DNA of 64,000 nucleotides from the NCBI RefSeq assembly GCF_001461695.1, contig NZ_AUTC01000137.1:20024-84023 (forward strand). The letters run 5' to 3'. Made by a program: the position numbers and the translations under genes. The DNA comes from Sinorhizobium fredii USDA 205. GTDB taxonomy: Bacteria > Pseudomonadota > Alphaproteobacteria > Rhizobiales > Rhizobiaceae. The notes beneath the pieces were generated by a model, which was given only the letters and a program-made list of their open reading frames with translations, was not told where the DNA came from and searched no databases. Shown here piece after piece: positions 45,591 through 56,600 of this stretch; positions within the stretch are counted from its first letter, which is position 1; every line of letters starts with the position of its first letter.

Positions 45591-48500
45591 CTACTCGAAT
45601 ACGCGTCCGTCAGGTCTTCTGATTTTTAGGAGGGCCACCGGTTCCGTGTCGCGCATCGACCGAGCTGCCACGAAGAAATTGTTTCCGCGTAAACCCAGAG
45701 TGTCTTGAAGCAGCCGTTGCACCGGCTCTGCCTTTGCGTAGACGAAGCGATCCCCGTTCTCCGTCTGCCTTTCGGCTATCGCGATCCAGGCATCGCGCAA
45801 CTCATCAAGACGGGCAAGGCACCGATCGACCAGCTCCTGCTCGACATGTGCGGTGCGCATCTTGTCTTCGATGATATTGCGAACGGCGGTATAAGCAGCG
45901 GGATTGTCTCCCAATCGCGTGACGAAGTCGTTCTGACTGAGGTCCGGTTCTACATGGCGAGCCGCGGCAACGAGGGTCGCAGCCAGAGCCCTGTCCAGCG
46001 CTCTCGGGGAAAACGGCGTGACGCTCGTCGCCTCGACCGCACGGTAGAAGCTCATGTGGAAGGCGCGAAATTGCTCGTAGTGCGTTCGGTCCCGCGGCTT
46101 GTGGATGTTGAGAAGCGTAACAACAAGTCCTGGTTTGGATGCTTCGCGGCCAACACGCGAGGTCGCCTGAATATATTCAGCCGCCGTCTTCGGCTGCCCC
46201 TGCACAACCATCAAGCCCAGACGGCTGATATCCAGACCAACCGAGATCATGTTCGTGGCAAGCGCGACGTCGACAGCGTTCTTATCCGATACCGGATAGC
46301 CGAGACGCGTACGCGCTTCCGAAACCTGGTCCGTGCTGTAACGGGACGTCAGTTCCTGTACTTCCCGCAGGACACGATCAGCGAAGGGTTGGCCCGAAGG
46401 CTGCTTGCGCACTCGGCTACTGCCATAGCTGGTGAGATGGGCCCGCACCTCATCCTCGACGATACGACGTGCGCCCCCGAGCTCTCGAAGGGCATTGAAG
46501 TAGCAAAGAGCCGTCAGATAAGGATCGGCCGGATCGTTTTCTTTCCCTGTTGAGAGGGCAGCAGCGCCCGAGAGTATTGTCTGTAAGGCGCGCAGGTAAA
46601 CCAGTTTCGGACCGCGTCCAGGCGATGCGATCCCCGCGTAGACGCGTGACGGAGAAACCTTGTCCACCTTGGCAAAGAAGGAATCGTGACGGCTGATGCC
46701 CGGAGGCGGGAAAATTGCGGTCTTCGAGCGTCCGAACAGGTTCTTAATCTGAGATTCGGCCCGACGAACAGTTGCCGTGGACGCGACGATCTTGGGGCCA
46801 CGACGCTCACCGTTGATCTGGCGGGAAGCGAGCAAGTCGAATGCCGTCTCGTAAAGCCCGGCGATCGTGCCCAGTGGCCCGGAAATGAGATGCAATTCGT
46901 CCTGGATGATCAGGTCGATCGGGCGTAGCTCGCGCGCCATACGCGTGCCGCCGTTTTCCCCGGCACCATAGAAACCTGTATGATCCGAGCGGTCCACATT
47001 GCCGAAGAACGCGCCCGCCCTGCCTTCCCAAGGGATGTTTGCGAACTTGTCAACAGTTGCAATCATGAAAGCAGGAAGACGGCGATAAATCTCGTCGTCA
47101 ACGACGACGATCGGAAGGCGGTCGACACCCGAGAATTCGCAATCCAAGTTGTCGCACCGAATATCCAGGCGCTCCGGCTTGGTCAGATGCGGATGTATCT
47201 GGAAACTGGCCTTGTTGAAGCGTTGACCACACCAGGGGCAGTTCTTCATGGGGGCCGGCGCTGGCCCGTTGCGTCCGCGATGATCGTCCAACCAGGCGAC
47301 TGCAGTGCTGGGATTCTTGTTCTTGGAATCGCCGAGCGCGTTGGGAGTTGCACCTCCACCAACCCACAGACCGATTTCGATAGGCCAGGTGCCGAGGTCG
47401 GGATTGGCCTTCCGCTCCAGTTCGAGCGCGCATACAAGGCCCGCGGCGCGCTGCAACTGGTCGAGCGTCAGAAGCCGCAGTGTATAGCGCATGACAACGG
47501 AGAGCCCCGCGCCCTCCAGACCGGGATTGGCCAGGCGACGGCGCGCAATGGCGAAGGCGGCGAGACCGAGATAGGCTTCGGTCTTACCGCCGCCGGTGGG
47601 GAAGAACAGTAGATCGACGATCGGCCGATCCTCGTGACTGGGGTCAGCTAGTCCTTCGAGGTTCAGAAGAATGAAGGCGAGCTGGAACAAGCGCCAGGTT
47701 GGTGACCGTTGCTCCGCCAGCGGCTTCTTGTTGTCGGCAGCGGCACGCTGACGGTTCGAGCGCGCCATGACCTTGTTCATGATCAGGAAGGCTTCGCGGC
47801 TGGTCGGGTCGTTCACCAGCCGCGCGATTCCACCTTCGATCCGGCGGCAGGCCTCACGGATGTTCCGCAAGCATTCCTGCGCCACTTCCTGCCGACGAGC
47901 ACCCCTGACCTCACTGATGACCTTGTCTTGCTCGACAGCCCATTTCGCGTATTCGATCGGCAGGGTGGATAGAGCCGCCTTCAAGCTCGTCACATCCGCC
48001 GCCGCGGCTTCAAGCTTTTCCATGCCCCGCTCGACGCCGGGGACGTCAATGTCGGCACCGAGCTTTTCGACTTCCTGGCAGGGAATGGGATTGGTGAAGG
48101 CCGTTACGATCCGGCCGTTCTCGTCCGGGGTACACCAGTCGGCGGACGTGTTGTGGCCGACAGCGAAGGAGCAGACATCGCGGTAGTGCAGGTCCGCAAG
48201 GCGTTCGTCAGGGTCGCTCGCATCGTAGGACGCGCGATCTTCGCGTGGGGCAAAGCCTTCGGGGACATGCAGTTCGAGCCGCGCCTGGAAGCAGAAGGCG
48301 ATGTCGCCGAAACGACGGTAGGTTTCTGGGCGGGCATTCACCAGAAAGACGGACACGGCCAGAACATCGTCGCGGATGCCGTCAATGCCGGCGGTCTGTG
48401 CAGGGCGGACCGTGACGACAAGCTCGAGACCACCGCCAGGCACTTGGGGTGCGGCACTATTTGGCACGATGATGCGCTGCGGAACGCCCTCCTGGATCGC

Positions 48501-49127
48501 GGCTAGATCGATCGTCAGGCGCTCTTCGCGCGGAATCCTGCGCCAATCCAGCGAGCTTTTCGGCGGTTCCTTCGGCTGTTCACCGGCTTGCGCCGCCTTC
48601 TCTCTCTCATCCGGCAGAAACACGGCCTTGTCCAGCGGCGGCTCGGTGACGTAATCGCCCCAGGTCACGCGCGCATCGAGCGTCTTGGCCGAGCGCGGCA
48701 GAAGCAGGGTCAGGCCCAGCGAGGAGGGCACGAAGGAGCGCATGGGCGGCCGTTCGCTCGCGCCGTCATCGGCGGCGTTACCGGGGCCGGGTGCGCCCTG
48801 TTCCATGCCCTCGGCAGATCGCAAGGCGTCGAGCTGGGCTTCCGCCTTCTCTTCATCGGCAGCGCCATTGCCGAGAATCTTCTCCGCTCGCCGCTCGCGG
48901 CTATCCTTACGACGCGGCGCGAGAAAGCCGGTCAGATACCACGTGGAGGGGCTGGTGCCGGAAATAATTTCGCGATCCAGATCGGGATCAAGGTCAGGAT
49001 GCGCGCCGACAAGATCGCGCCGCAACAGGTCCATCAACCGCTCGCGAACTTCGACGGCCGATACCGGCTTCGGCAATCCCGCCAACCTATCGGACAAAAG
49101 GGCTACGCCGTCCGTCTCGTCACTCAT
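45591..49127 (-). CDS. drmA: DrmA-like helicase of DISARM
   Basis: 1178 aa. The Walker A is 'FFPTGGGKTEAYLG' (about 510), the DEAD-type box is 'IIQDELHLISGPLGT' (about 740), and the C-terminal helicase domain has 'ATNMISVGLDISRLGLMV' and 'YIQATSRVGR'. A zinc ribbon 'CPWCGQ' / 'CDNLDC' lies between. DrmA with DrmB forms the DISARM core complex that acts on foreign DNA. The start ATG is clear; the stop is 12 bases before drmB. Confidence 0.88.
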   Translation of the reverse strand: MSDETDGVALLSDRLAGLPKPVSAVEVRERLMDLLRRDLVGAHPDLDPDLDREIISGTSPSTWYLTGFLAPRRKDSRERRAEKILGNGAADEEKAEAQLDALRSAEGMEQGAPGPGNAADDGASERPPMRSFVPSSLGLTLLLPRSAKTLDARVTWGDYVTEPPLDKAVFLPDEREKAAQAGEQPKEPPKSSLDWRRIPREERLTIDLAAIQEGVPQRIIVPNSAAPQVPGGGLELVVTVRPAQTAGIDGIRDDVLAVSVFLVNARPETYRRFGDIAFCFQARLELHVPEGFAPREDRASYDASDPDERLADLHYRDVCSFAVGHNTSADWCTPDENGRIVTAFTNPIPCQEVEKLGADIDVPGVERGMEKLEAAAADVTSLKAALSTLPIEYAKWAVEQDKVISEVRGARRQEVAQECLRNIREACRRIEGGIARLVNDPTSREAFLIMNKVMARSNRQRAAADNKKPLAEQRSPTWRLFQLAFILLNLEGLADPSHEDRPIVDLLFFPTGGGKTEAYLGLAAFAIARRRLANPGLEGAGLSVVMRYTLRLLTLDQLQRAAGLVCALELERKANPDLGTWPIEIGLWVGGGATPNALGDSKNKNPSTAVAWLDDHRGRNGPAPAPMKNCPWCGQRFNKASFQIHPHLTKPERLDIRCDNLDCEFSGVDRLPIVVVDDEIYRRLPAFMIATVDKFANIPWEGRAGAFFGNVDRSDHTGFYGAGENGGTRMARELRPIDLIIQDELHLISGPLGTIAGLYETAFDLLASRQINGERRGPKIVASTATVRRAESQIKNLFGRSKTAIFPPPGISRHDSFFAKVDKVSPSRVYAGIASPGRGPKLVYLRALQTILSGAAALSTGKENDPADPYLTALCYFNALRELGGARRIVEDEVRAHLTSYGSSRVRKQPSGQPFADRVLREVQELTSRYSTDQVSEARTRLGYPVSDKNAVDVALATNMISVGLDISRLGLMVVQGQPKTAAEYIQATSRVGREASKPGLVVTLLNIHKPRDRTHYEQFRAFHMSFYRAVEATSVTPFSPRALDRALAATLVAAARHVEPDLSQNDFVTRLGDNPAAYTAVRNIIEDKMRTAHVEQELVDRCLARLDELRDAWIAIAERQTENGDRFVYAKAEPVQRLLQDTLGLRGNNFFVAARSMRDTEPVALLKIRRPDGRVFE

Positions 49128-49225
49128 GTCCCCACCCGAATCTGCTTTGAACTCGAACCTACCAGCCTAAGATCGCAGAGCAATCCCCAGTTGCTGCAGG
49201 CTGGCTGGGGCCTAATTTTGCGTAT

Positions 49226-52200
49226 TTACTCCCCCTCGACGTCTTCCTCATCACTCTTGGCTGAGGATTTAGGCGCAACGCCATTTCGAACTTCCTCGGC
49301 ATGCCGTTCGGCATTGAGGGCCAGAAGGCGGGAAAGCACGCGATCACGACCTTCCGCATTCCAGAAATAACGGCCCTGATAGGTGTGGTCATCCTCCGTC
49401 TCTTCGGTCAGGAACTCGGGGCGCAGTTCGTCGGCGAGGTCCTGCCAGCCATAGGCGCACAATACCGCGCGATCCATTTCATCATGTAGGTCTCGAAGTT
49501 TAGACACCTCAACCTCACGATCGCTTATGGCATGGAAACGGTTGTATATTTTGGTCATTCCCTCGCCGAAAGCGACCATCAGCGCTGCTCTATCACCGTG
49601 ATAACTCTCTCCGACCTGCGCCAAATTGTCGTAAGCAGCGCATTCATCTGGTAACGGGAAAGTGTCAAAACAATCGGATGGGGCATAGACAGGATCATCC
49701 TTCATTGTGGACCCAAAGAAACGAGCCCAGACCTCATGAACTCTGGATTGGAGAACAGAAAATCTGCCGAAGCCGCTTTCGACCCACACAATAACCTTAT
49801 GCGAATAAACAGGTTCAGGGCTTGCGACCAGGAAACATACATGTTTGCTCGTCTGTGAGCAGACTATTATATACTTGCTTCTGCTTTGTTTAATTCTAAG
49901 GGCTTCGCTCGATCGCCGAAAAAGCCACCAGTTTCTTTCGGTTGCGTCACCTTTGCCGATACGCTCGGGGAGAACCTTATCTCTTACTATGGCCATCAAA
50001 TCTGGATATCGAAGCTGCGCCTCCTCTAAAGTCAAACCTGATAGGTCGATCACCCTTCTAAACCCGGTGCAAATCGGCTCAGAATTAATTTCTTCACCGC
50101 CGATGAGAGGCCGTACGACTTCATCATAGTCTGGGTTTTTCGCGCGGAGTTCTTGGTAGACTTCGTCACCATTCGATCTCCCATCCCGGGTATGAGAGCT
50201 GTCGAATGTGAAGCCAATTCCACCAATTTCGGTACCCTTGAAAGCAATCCCGCGGTTTTGTTGCAGGACATAGGGATTCTCATCGAGATGACCGGGAACG
50301 AGGTAAGCGGAAATACGCGGCACTGACTTTCCGTCAATGTAACAGGACTTCGCCGAAACTCCTTTTATCACGTGGACTATGGATACTACGACCGCAGCAC
50401 CAGCATTAGGCCATCGATATCTTCGAATAGCTCGGAAAACGGTGCCGCCGTGAGCCACAATGTGGCTTAGCCCAGAGTCACGAGTGTCCCCTTGACCGAC
50501 GGTGTTCGTAGCAATGAGCCCCATCGCAGCGCCTACCCGCGCCAAAGAGAATGAACGTCTAAAAAAATGTGCCACAAGGTCGGCATTGCCATGTGCACCT
50601 GGATGCAGAGTCTGCAACCAAGAAGGATATACAGGACCAGACCCTGCACTGATCGTATTTTTGCCTGCAAAGGGCGGATTGCCGATAATGGCGTCGAACC
50701 CAGGATTCTCGCGTCCAAAGACTTCCGGGAACTCGATCTCCCAATGGAACGGCCGCCACCCCTCCTCCGTGCGAAAGGCTTTCGCTTTTTCCTCAAGCGC
50801 ATCCCAACGGGGTTGAAGATGGCCGCTGATCCAGCTTTCCACCTTGGCACGCTCTGTCTCCCGGGCTTTCGCCTTATCGGCAGCGAAGAACGCTGAGATT
50901 ACAGCGTCTCCCACGATCCGTGCCGGTTCCACCTCTGTCTCGACACGTCGGAAACGCGATTCCTGCACGGCGCGAGTGACGTCGTCGGGTGCGTTGCGAA
51001 TGGCCTCACGTCCCTCGCGGGCACGATCCACCGCATCCTTGATCATGCCCCGGAACAGAGGCAGACCGGGTTTGGACGCGTCCCAATTGGCAGCCTCGAT
51101 CTCATGACGGGTAAGGCCCACCAGGCTGTCACCGCTCTTGATCGCGTGGTCGAGGAAGGTGAACTCGTGTTCCCTCGCGAGAGTCGCCAGCCACAGCGAC
51201 AGGCGAGCAAGGTCCACCGCCATCGGATTGCGATCCACACCGTAGAGGCATTTCTGGGCGACCAAGCGCCGGGCATGTAACGCCTCGTCCTCGTCGGGCG
51301 GAATGGTCGGTTTTTCCGCGCCATGCATGTTCCAGGCCTGCTCCAGCCGCGCGCCCAGTTGGCGGCAGGCTTCTACCAGGAATGCGCCGGAACCGCAGGC
51401 CGGATCGCAGACCTTCAGCGCCAGCACCGCTTCAGGCGATGCCTTCTCGCCAATCCGCTCGAAGGCGGGCTCCAGCGCATGACGCACGATCGGCTCGGTC
51501 AACGAACGCGGGGTGTAATGCGAACCCGAACGCCGACGCTCCTCGGTCGGCTGCAGATAGGGCGTACCCGCCCCGATGACGGAACCATCCGGCGAGGCTC
51601 GCAGATCGATCAGACCACCGAAGGCTTCTAGCAGCGCTGGCACATCGGACGCTTCCTTCACGCCCTTGCCCTGTTTTGCCGAGAGCTTGATGGCACGATC
51701 CTTCAGCCACTTCTGCCGATCATTCGGCTTCTGCGACAGAAGCGTGTCGAGACCGATGAAGGTTGGCAGCTTTTTTTCGTCCTTCAGCGCGGCCATCTGT
51801 TCATTCGCCCGCAAGGCGGTGAAACCCATCACGGTTTCATAGACAGAGCCGATGCTTTCGACATCGAGCGAGCGGTAGGACAGTCGCTCGCGGATTTTCT
51901 CGCCCGACATGTTGCGGGCTTCAACCGTCATCAGGCCATGCAGGATACGCAAGATACAGCCGTCGGAGATCGGCAGAACCTTGGCGTCGTTCTTTGCGCT
52001 GCCCTTGTCCCGCCCTTCCAGGAACGGGAAAACATCCGGGTCGAACAGCTTACCACCGCGCCGGGCGACCCAATCCCCACGACCTTCATGGATGATACGG
52101 AAGACCGCCAGCAGCTGTCCCCAGCCGCCACGGCGCTCGTCCATCGTATCCGGATTGAGCGCCTCGTCCGTCAGGAGTTTCGCATAGAGCGACTTGATCG

Positions 52201-53161
52201 AATACGCGCCTTCCCACAGCGTCTTCAGCTGCGGGTCGGACGAAGACGGAAGCAGGTCGCGGTCTTCGGCATAAAGCAGGAAGACCAGCCGCATCAGGCA
52301 GGTGAGAAGGCCCTCATAGAGATGGTGCGAGTCCGTTTCAGCGAGACGCTCGATTCGATCTGGATCGGCTCGATGGATTCCGCGAAGAAGTTCGTGCAGC
52401 GCTCCCAGTACCTGGCCTGACAGCTTTTCTGAAACCTCATTTTGCGCTTCGCGCGATTGCTTGAGAACCGGACGAAGCCGCTTGTCCGGCGCGCCAGTGA
52501 ACAGGGCATTGCGGCCGAGGCAGAGCTTGAGGCCTGACAGCATCGGGCGACCTTCGACGCGACCGAGCGCCGCCAGCGGCCATGAAATCCAGCCTGCCGT
52601 TTCGCCACGCGGCGCATAGACCAGACGTAGTGTGTTCCTCGCGATCAAAACGCCGACGCCGACACCAGTTTCTCGCAGCAAGCGTTCGAGCCGCTGATGC
52701 GGGCCCGCCTCCCACTCGCTATCGCCGAATTGGCCTCGTCCATCCGGATCGAGGCTCGGGTGGATCGAGAGGAGCAACTGCGCCGGGACACCCTCTTCCG
52801 AAACATCGTTCCACAGCACCGCCATGTCCGGCGTCAGCAAAGTTTCATGCTCGGGAACGACCCGAGTCAGGTCGACGGGGACTGCAGGCCCCGATGGGCT
52901 ACCGGTCACCAGACGCTGGGGCCAGCCGAGGATGCGTTCAAGGAAGCCCCAGGGGTTGCGGAGAATGAAAAACTTGTCGTCCTCACGCTTGGCATCCGGA
53001 GACAGTTCCAGCGCTTCGGCAACCGCCTCGGTATCCAGAGGCGTCTGCCGTATCGGCGTCAGTCCCTTGTCCCGGAGTACATTCGGCCCAACGACCAAAC
53101 CCTCAGGCTGGAGATAATTCAGCCATTCCGTCGTTTCATCTGAACGTGCGTAGAAGTTCAT
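49226..53161 (-). CDS. drmMI: DrmMI-like N6-adenine DNA methyltransferase
   Basis: 1311 aa from ATG 53161, eight bases past the drmD stop; an upstream in-frame start would lie inside drmD. SAM-binding motif DPACGSGAFLVEA (about 585-597) and catalytic NPPF (about 823) mark a gamma-class adenine methylase with an Eco57I/BREX-type layout; 'ESIGSVYETVMGF' and 'RRRSGSHYTPRSLTEPIV' precede the core. It protects host DNA and marks self in class I DISARM. Downstream drmA follows after 98 bp. Confidence 0.88.
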   Translation of the reverse strand: MNFYARSDETTEWLNYLQPEGLVVGPNVLRDKGLTPIRQTPLDTEAVAEALELSPDAKREDDKFFILRNPWGFLERILGWPQRLVTGSPSGPAVPVDLTRVVPEHETLLTPDMAVLWNDVSEEGVPAQLLLSIHPSLDPDGRGQFGDSEWEAGPHQRLERLLRETGVGVGVLIARNTLRLVYAPRGETAGWISWPLAALGRVEGRPMLSGLKLCLGRNALFTGAPDKRLRPVLKQSREAQNEVSEKLSGQVLGALHELLRGIHRADPDRIERLAETDSHHLYEGLLTCLMRLVFLLYAEDRDLLPSSSDPQLKTLWEGAYSIKSLYAKLLTDEALNPDTMDERRGGWGQLLAVFRIIHEGRGDWVARRGGKLFDPDVFPFLEGRDKGSAKNDAKVLPISDGCILRILHGLMTVEARNMSGEKIRERLSYRSLDVESIGSVYETVMGFTALRANEQMAALKDEKKLPTFIGLDTLLSQKPNDRQKWLKDRAIKLSAKQGKGVKEASDVPALLEAFGGLIDLRASPDGSVIGAGTPYLQPTEERRRSGSHYTPRSLTEPIVRHALEPAFERIGEKASPEAVLALKVCDPACGSGAFLVEACRQLGARLEQAWNMHGAEKPTIPPDEDEALHARRLVAQKCLYGVDRNPMAVDLARLSLWLATLAREHEFTFLDHAIKSGDSLVGLTRHEIEAANWDASKPGLPLFRGMIKDAVDRAREGREAIRNAPDDVTRAVQESRFRRVETEVEPARIVGDAVISAFFAADKAKARETERAKVESWISGHLQPRWDALEEKAKAFRTEEGWRPFHWEIEFPEVFGRENPGFDAIIGNPPFAGKNTISAGSGPVYPSWLQTLHPGAHGNADLVAHFFRRSFSLARVGAAMGLIATNTVGQGDTRDSGLSHIVAHGGTVFRAIRRYRWPNAGAAVVVSIVHVIKGVSAKSCYIDGKSVPRISAYLVPGHLDENPYVLQQNRGIAFKGTEIGGIGFTFDSSHTRDGRSNGDEVYQELRAKNPDYDEVVRPLIGGEEINSEPICTGFRRVIDLSGLTLEEAQLRYPDLMAIVRDKVLPERIGKGDATERNWWLFRRSSEALRIKQSRSKYIIVCSQTSKHVCFLVASPEPVYSHKVIVWVESGFGRFSVLQSRVHEVWARFFGSTMKDDPVYAPSDCFDTFPLPDECAAYDNLAQVGESYHGDRAALMVAFGEGMTKIYNRFHAISDREVEVSKLRDLHDEMDRAVLCAYGWQDLADELRPEFLTEETEDDHTYQGRYFWNAEGRDRVLSRLLALNAERHAEEVRNGVAPKSSAKSDEEDVEGE

Positions 53162-53168
53162 GGAGTAC

Positions 53169-56100
53169 TCAATTCGTGACGGGCCAGAGGTAGACAATAC
53201 CGAGAGGTTCAAGCTGCCGCGCCTTCACCTCGTAGCCTTCCTTCACCTTCTGGGGTTCGTTATCGAGATCGTTTTGTAGGCGGACCAGCTTTTCATCCCA
53301 CGAACGGCGGTCGGCTTCGAACTGCCGCAGTTCCTTCTCGGATTGCTGCCGCTGTTCCTCTGTCGAGAAGTCGAACGCAAATTGGTCAGGAGCCTTCTTC
53401 TCGCGCATCGCCTCGCGAACCTTCTGAATCTGGCGTCTGAGCAAATCGGCCATGGATTCCGCCTCGCGGCGACCATTTTCAGCAAGTTCCGACAGAGCAG
53501 TCCTTTCCGACTCCTCGGCACGTGCTTCGAGGTATGGTCGAAGATCACGGATATCGATCTCGACCGTCCTTTCCAGGCGCTCGATCACGCTTTGGATTGG
53601 CGTTCGTCCTACACGCAAAGCCTCGTCCAGCTGCGCGATGGTCGTCGCCTCGCCCGCTTCCGCGAATGGAGACAGCGGCGTCTCATCACGGCGCACATCC
53701 CGCCACCCAGCCGTGATCGGAATGATCTCCTCGTGCAGACGGCGCGCACCGGGACCGAACAGCGACAAGCGTCCGACCAAAACGACACGTGGCTGTGCGC
53801 CAGGACCGATGATGGCCGTGACCCTGCCGATATTGGAACGGAATCCCTGAGACGAGAAACGGGAGATCAGACGCTTGACCAAGCGGTGTTCCAAATGGAG
53901 CTGCACGACGTCCTGAGGCTCGGGCTCCCCCTCGTTCACGTGAGGAGGCTCGAAGACAAGCCCGCGAACTGGTGTCCTGTGTCGCCACCTCTCGCGCTCA
54001 GATGGACGTGCCGGACGACCGGGACGCAGCTCATCAAAAAGCGTTGCCCAGCTCCGGTCCTTTACGAATGCCGGATGCTGCGGATCAAGAGCCACGGCTT
54101 CGGGAACGCTGAATTGCCCGGGCGACAAAGAAGCCTGATCGTCTTTCAAGGCGATTTCGACCACCTGTCTGATATCGGCTCCGTCCACGCCAACGCGCTT
54201 GCGGGCCTGTTCGAGCAGGCGCTGCAACCGATCCTGCTCTTCCTTCAAGCGTGCGAGCCGCTTTTCCTGCTCATCTCCGAGTTCCTTCTCAGCGGTCGAG
54301 ACGTTCCTGGAATCCTGAGCTTCGATCTCAGCGGAGAGACGTAGGGCATCCTCACGACGAATGCCGTCGCGCGACAGGCGCGTTTCGATGGTTTGCCGCA
54401 ACACCTCGCCTGACGCGCCGAGCTCCTTCCGGATCGTCTCGGTCTTGCGTACCAACGCGTCGAGGACCCGATCTTCCTCCCTCTGGCTGTAGAAGAAGTA
54501 ACTGCAGGTCACCGTTTTCGAGGGCTGGAGCTTTCGGTCTATTCGACCATTCCGCTGCTCAAGGCGAGACGGGTTCCAAGGCAGGTCGACGTGGATCAGA
54601 TCGTGGCATCGGGCTTGAAGGTTCAGGCCTTCGCGGGCCGCGTCGGTACAGACCAGAATGCGAACCGACTCTTGGTCGAACGGCGCGTTGAAGGCGATCT
54701 TGATGCGGTCCCGCTCTTCGAGGCTAGTCTGCCCGGTGAATACCAGGATACGGCCGTCAACATCGATCTTGTTGCGGCTTCGCTTGAGTAGGCCTTCCTT
54801 CAATCGCTCGACAAGCCAACGGCGGGTATCGTCCCATTCCGTGAAGAGGATGAGGCGACGATCGCGCCATTGATGTGCACCATCGAGCATCTCCGCTTCT
54901 GCCCAGTCCAGGATTGCCTCGATCCGCCCATCGGGTTCGTCCTTCGCTGCACTGGAAATCGCGAGCATGCGATCGACATGGGCAACGGCGGCATTGAGGT
55001 CACCCAGTTCTGACCGAGCTTCGGCCGTCGCCAGATCGATGAGATCGTTGTCCTCAGCCAGATCGATGGTCTCGTCTACGCCACTTGCTATTTCATCCCG
55101 TTTTCGGTTGAGCGTCTTTCTATGGGTGCGCAGTGTTCGGTCGAAAGCCGCAATAGACGAAAACAGTCGCTGCTGGAGATTGGCAAACAGAAACCGGGCA
55201 CGCGATCCACCATTGGAGGAGGATCGATATTCATCCAGCATGACTGCCAAGCTAAGCTCAGGTGCGTTGGTGGGCAGGTTTTCGATCTTGATCGGCTTGA
55301 CGATACGCTCCGGGAATGGCTGCCCGAGCAAGCGCAAATCCTCTTTCAATCGACGAACCATAACAGGCTCGAGCTCTTTCGCCTCGACGTTGATGCCCCT
55401 TGTGAAGCGCTGAGGGTCGAGGATTTCCAGAAGCGTCGCGAACGAGTTGGAATGTCCGTTGTGGGGCGTCGCCGATAGAAACAGGCGGTGTTCGAAACGA
55501 CCCGCGATCTGCCGAACTGCGCGGGTGGTTTGGCTCTCGGTCGCCCATACAGTTCCGGAGGACGGAGCCGCGTGATGGGCTTCATCCAGGATGAACAGTG
55601 ATCTGGCCCGGAACTCACCAAGAAGGTCACGCAGTCCGGACATGTAAGTTTCGTCCGAAAGCACACTGTGTGAAACGAGGAACCGAGAACCGACGCTCCA
55701 GGGATTCGCCGAGAAGCCACGAGTGCGGCGAGTCTCGAGCAGGTATTCACGGTCCACGATGGTGAAATCCAGGCCGAACTTCTGTGAAAGTTCATCCTGC
55801 CACTGAAGCAGCATGGATGCCGGGGCCGCGACGACGACGATTTCGACCCGACGCCTGAGAAGAAGCTCGCGGACAATCAGCCCAGCCTCGACCGTTTTTC
55901 CAAGGCCAACGTCATCAGCGATTAAGAGATTGACGCGAGGCAGGTCCAGTGCCTTCGCCAAGGGCAGAAGCTGGTAAGCGTCCAGGCGAATACCCGCGCG
56001 AAACGGAGCCTGAAACAGTTTGCGATCCGCGGCAGATGCGGTTCGCCATTCGGTTGCCCGCAAAAAAGCACCAAGACGCTCGGGTCCCTCGAACGTTGTC

Positions 56101-56333
56101 TGGAACAGGGACGACCAGTCGTTCGGATCGATCACCTGTCGGTCGACCTCCGACTCGAGGTTAACCCGAAGCACTTCGCCTTGTGCGTCGTCCTCTACGG
56201 AGATCAAATCCAAGAACGGTATCGGCCCAATATTACCGCTTTGCTCAACGACCCAGCTTTTGGAGCGAACGCGTACGAACGTGCCAGGCAATAGGTCGGT
56301 GGAGGTCTGAGTAGCCGTTGTCGCGGTATCCAA
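53169..56333 (-). CDS. drmD: DrmD-like SNF2-type helicase of class I DISARM
   Basis: 1054 aa from TTG 56333 (GGGGAG upstream); the frame stays open to 56435 with a GTG and no good site. Helicase motifs: 'ADDVGLGKTVEAGLI' (about 138), DEAHH (about 248), 'LSATPHNGHSNSF', 'DAAREGLNLQARCHDLIHVDLPWNPSRLEQRNGRIDR'-type motif VI split as 'REGLNLQ' and 'NPSRLEQRNGRIDR'. A coiled coil region follows about 680-720 and a charged C-terminal part. First gene of the operon; divergent from the small gene at 56601. Confidence 0.85.
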   Translation of the reverse strand: MDTATTATQTSTDLLPGTFVRVRSKSWVVEQSGNIGPIPFLDLISVEDDAQGEVLRVNLESEVDRQVIDPNDWSSLFQTTFEGPERLGAFLRATEWRTASAADRKLFQAPFRAGIRLDAYQLLPLAKALDLPRVNLLIADDVGLGKTVEAGLIVRELLLRRRVEIVVVAAPASMLLQWQDELSQKFGLDFTIVDREYLLETRRTRGFSANPWSVGSRFLVSHSVLSDETYMSGLRDLLGEFRARSLFILDEAHHAAPSSGTVWATESQTTRAVRQIAGRFEHRLFLSATPHNGHSNSFATLLEILDPQRFTRGINVEAKELEPVMVRRLKEDLRLLGQPFPERIVKPIKIENLPTNAPELSLAVMLDEYRSSSNGGSRARFLFANLQQRLFSSIAAFDRTLRTHRKTLNRKRDEIASGVDETIDLAEDNDLIDLATAEARSELGDLNAAVAHVDRMLAISSAAKDEPDGRIEAILDWAEAEMLDGAHQWRDRRLILFTEWDDTRRWLVERLKEGLLKRSRNKIDVDGRILVFTGQTSLEERDRIKIAFNAPFDQESVRILVCTDAAREGLNLQARCHDLIHVDLPWNPSRLEQRNGRIDRKLQPSKTVTCSYFFYSQREEDRVLDALVRKTETIRKELGASGEVLRQTIETRLSRDGIRREDALRLSAEIEAQDSRNVSTAEKELGDEQEKRLARLKEEQDRLQRLLEQARKRVGVDGADIRQVVEIALKDDQASLSPGQFSVPEAVALDPQHPAFVKDRSWATLFDELRPGRPARPSERERWRHRTPVRGLVFEPPHVNEGEPEPQDVVQLHLEHRLVKRLISRFSSQGFRSNIGRVTAIIGPGAQPRVVLVGRLSLFGPGARRLHEEIIPITAGWRDVRRDETPLSPFAEAGEATTIAQLDEALRVGRTPIQSVIERLERTVEIDIRDLRPYLEARAEESERTALSELAENGRREAESMADLLRRQIQKVREAMREKKAPDQFAFDFSTEEQRQQSEKELRQFEADRRSWDEKLVRLQNDLDNEPQKVKEGYEVKARQLEPLGIVYLWPVTN

Positions 56334-56600
56334 GTTCTGCTCCCCATTTCGCCTATATCCAAAGCAGCCGTTCAAGCTGATTCCGAGCGGGCGATTTTTA
56401 ACGCAACTTTTCCTCCTTGGCTTGAGATAACTCACGGGTGCGGAGTCTATTTTTACGCAACCATCGCAATCTCGGCGATCTCGGAGCTATCCAAGGACCG
56501 CGGAATACCCCTTCGTTGGCCGAGTCCTCAAATTCAAAGCTGCCAATTTACCTATCGTCAAAACGTCGCGGGTACGACTGCCGATAAGGGAGAACTCAGG

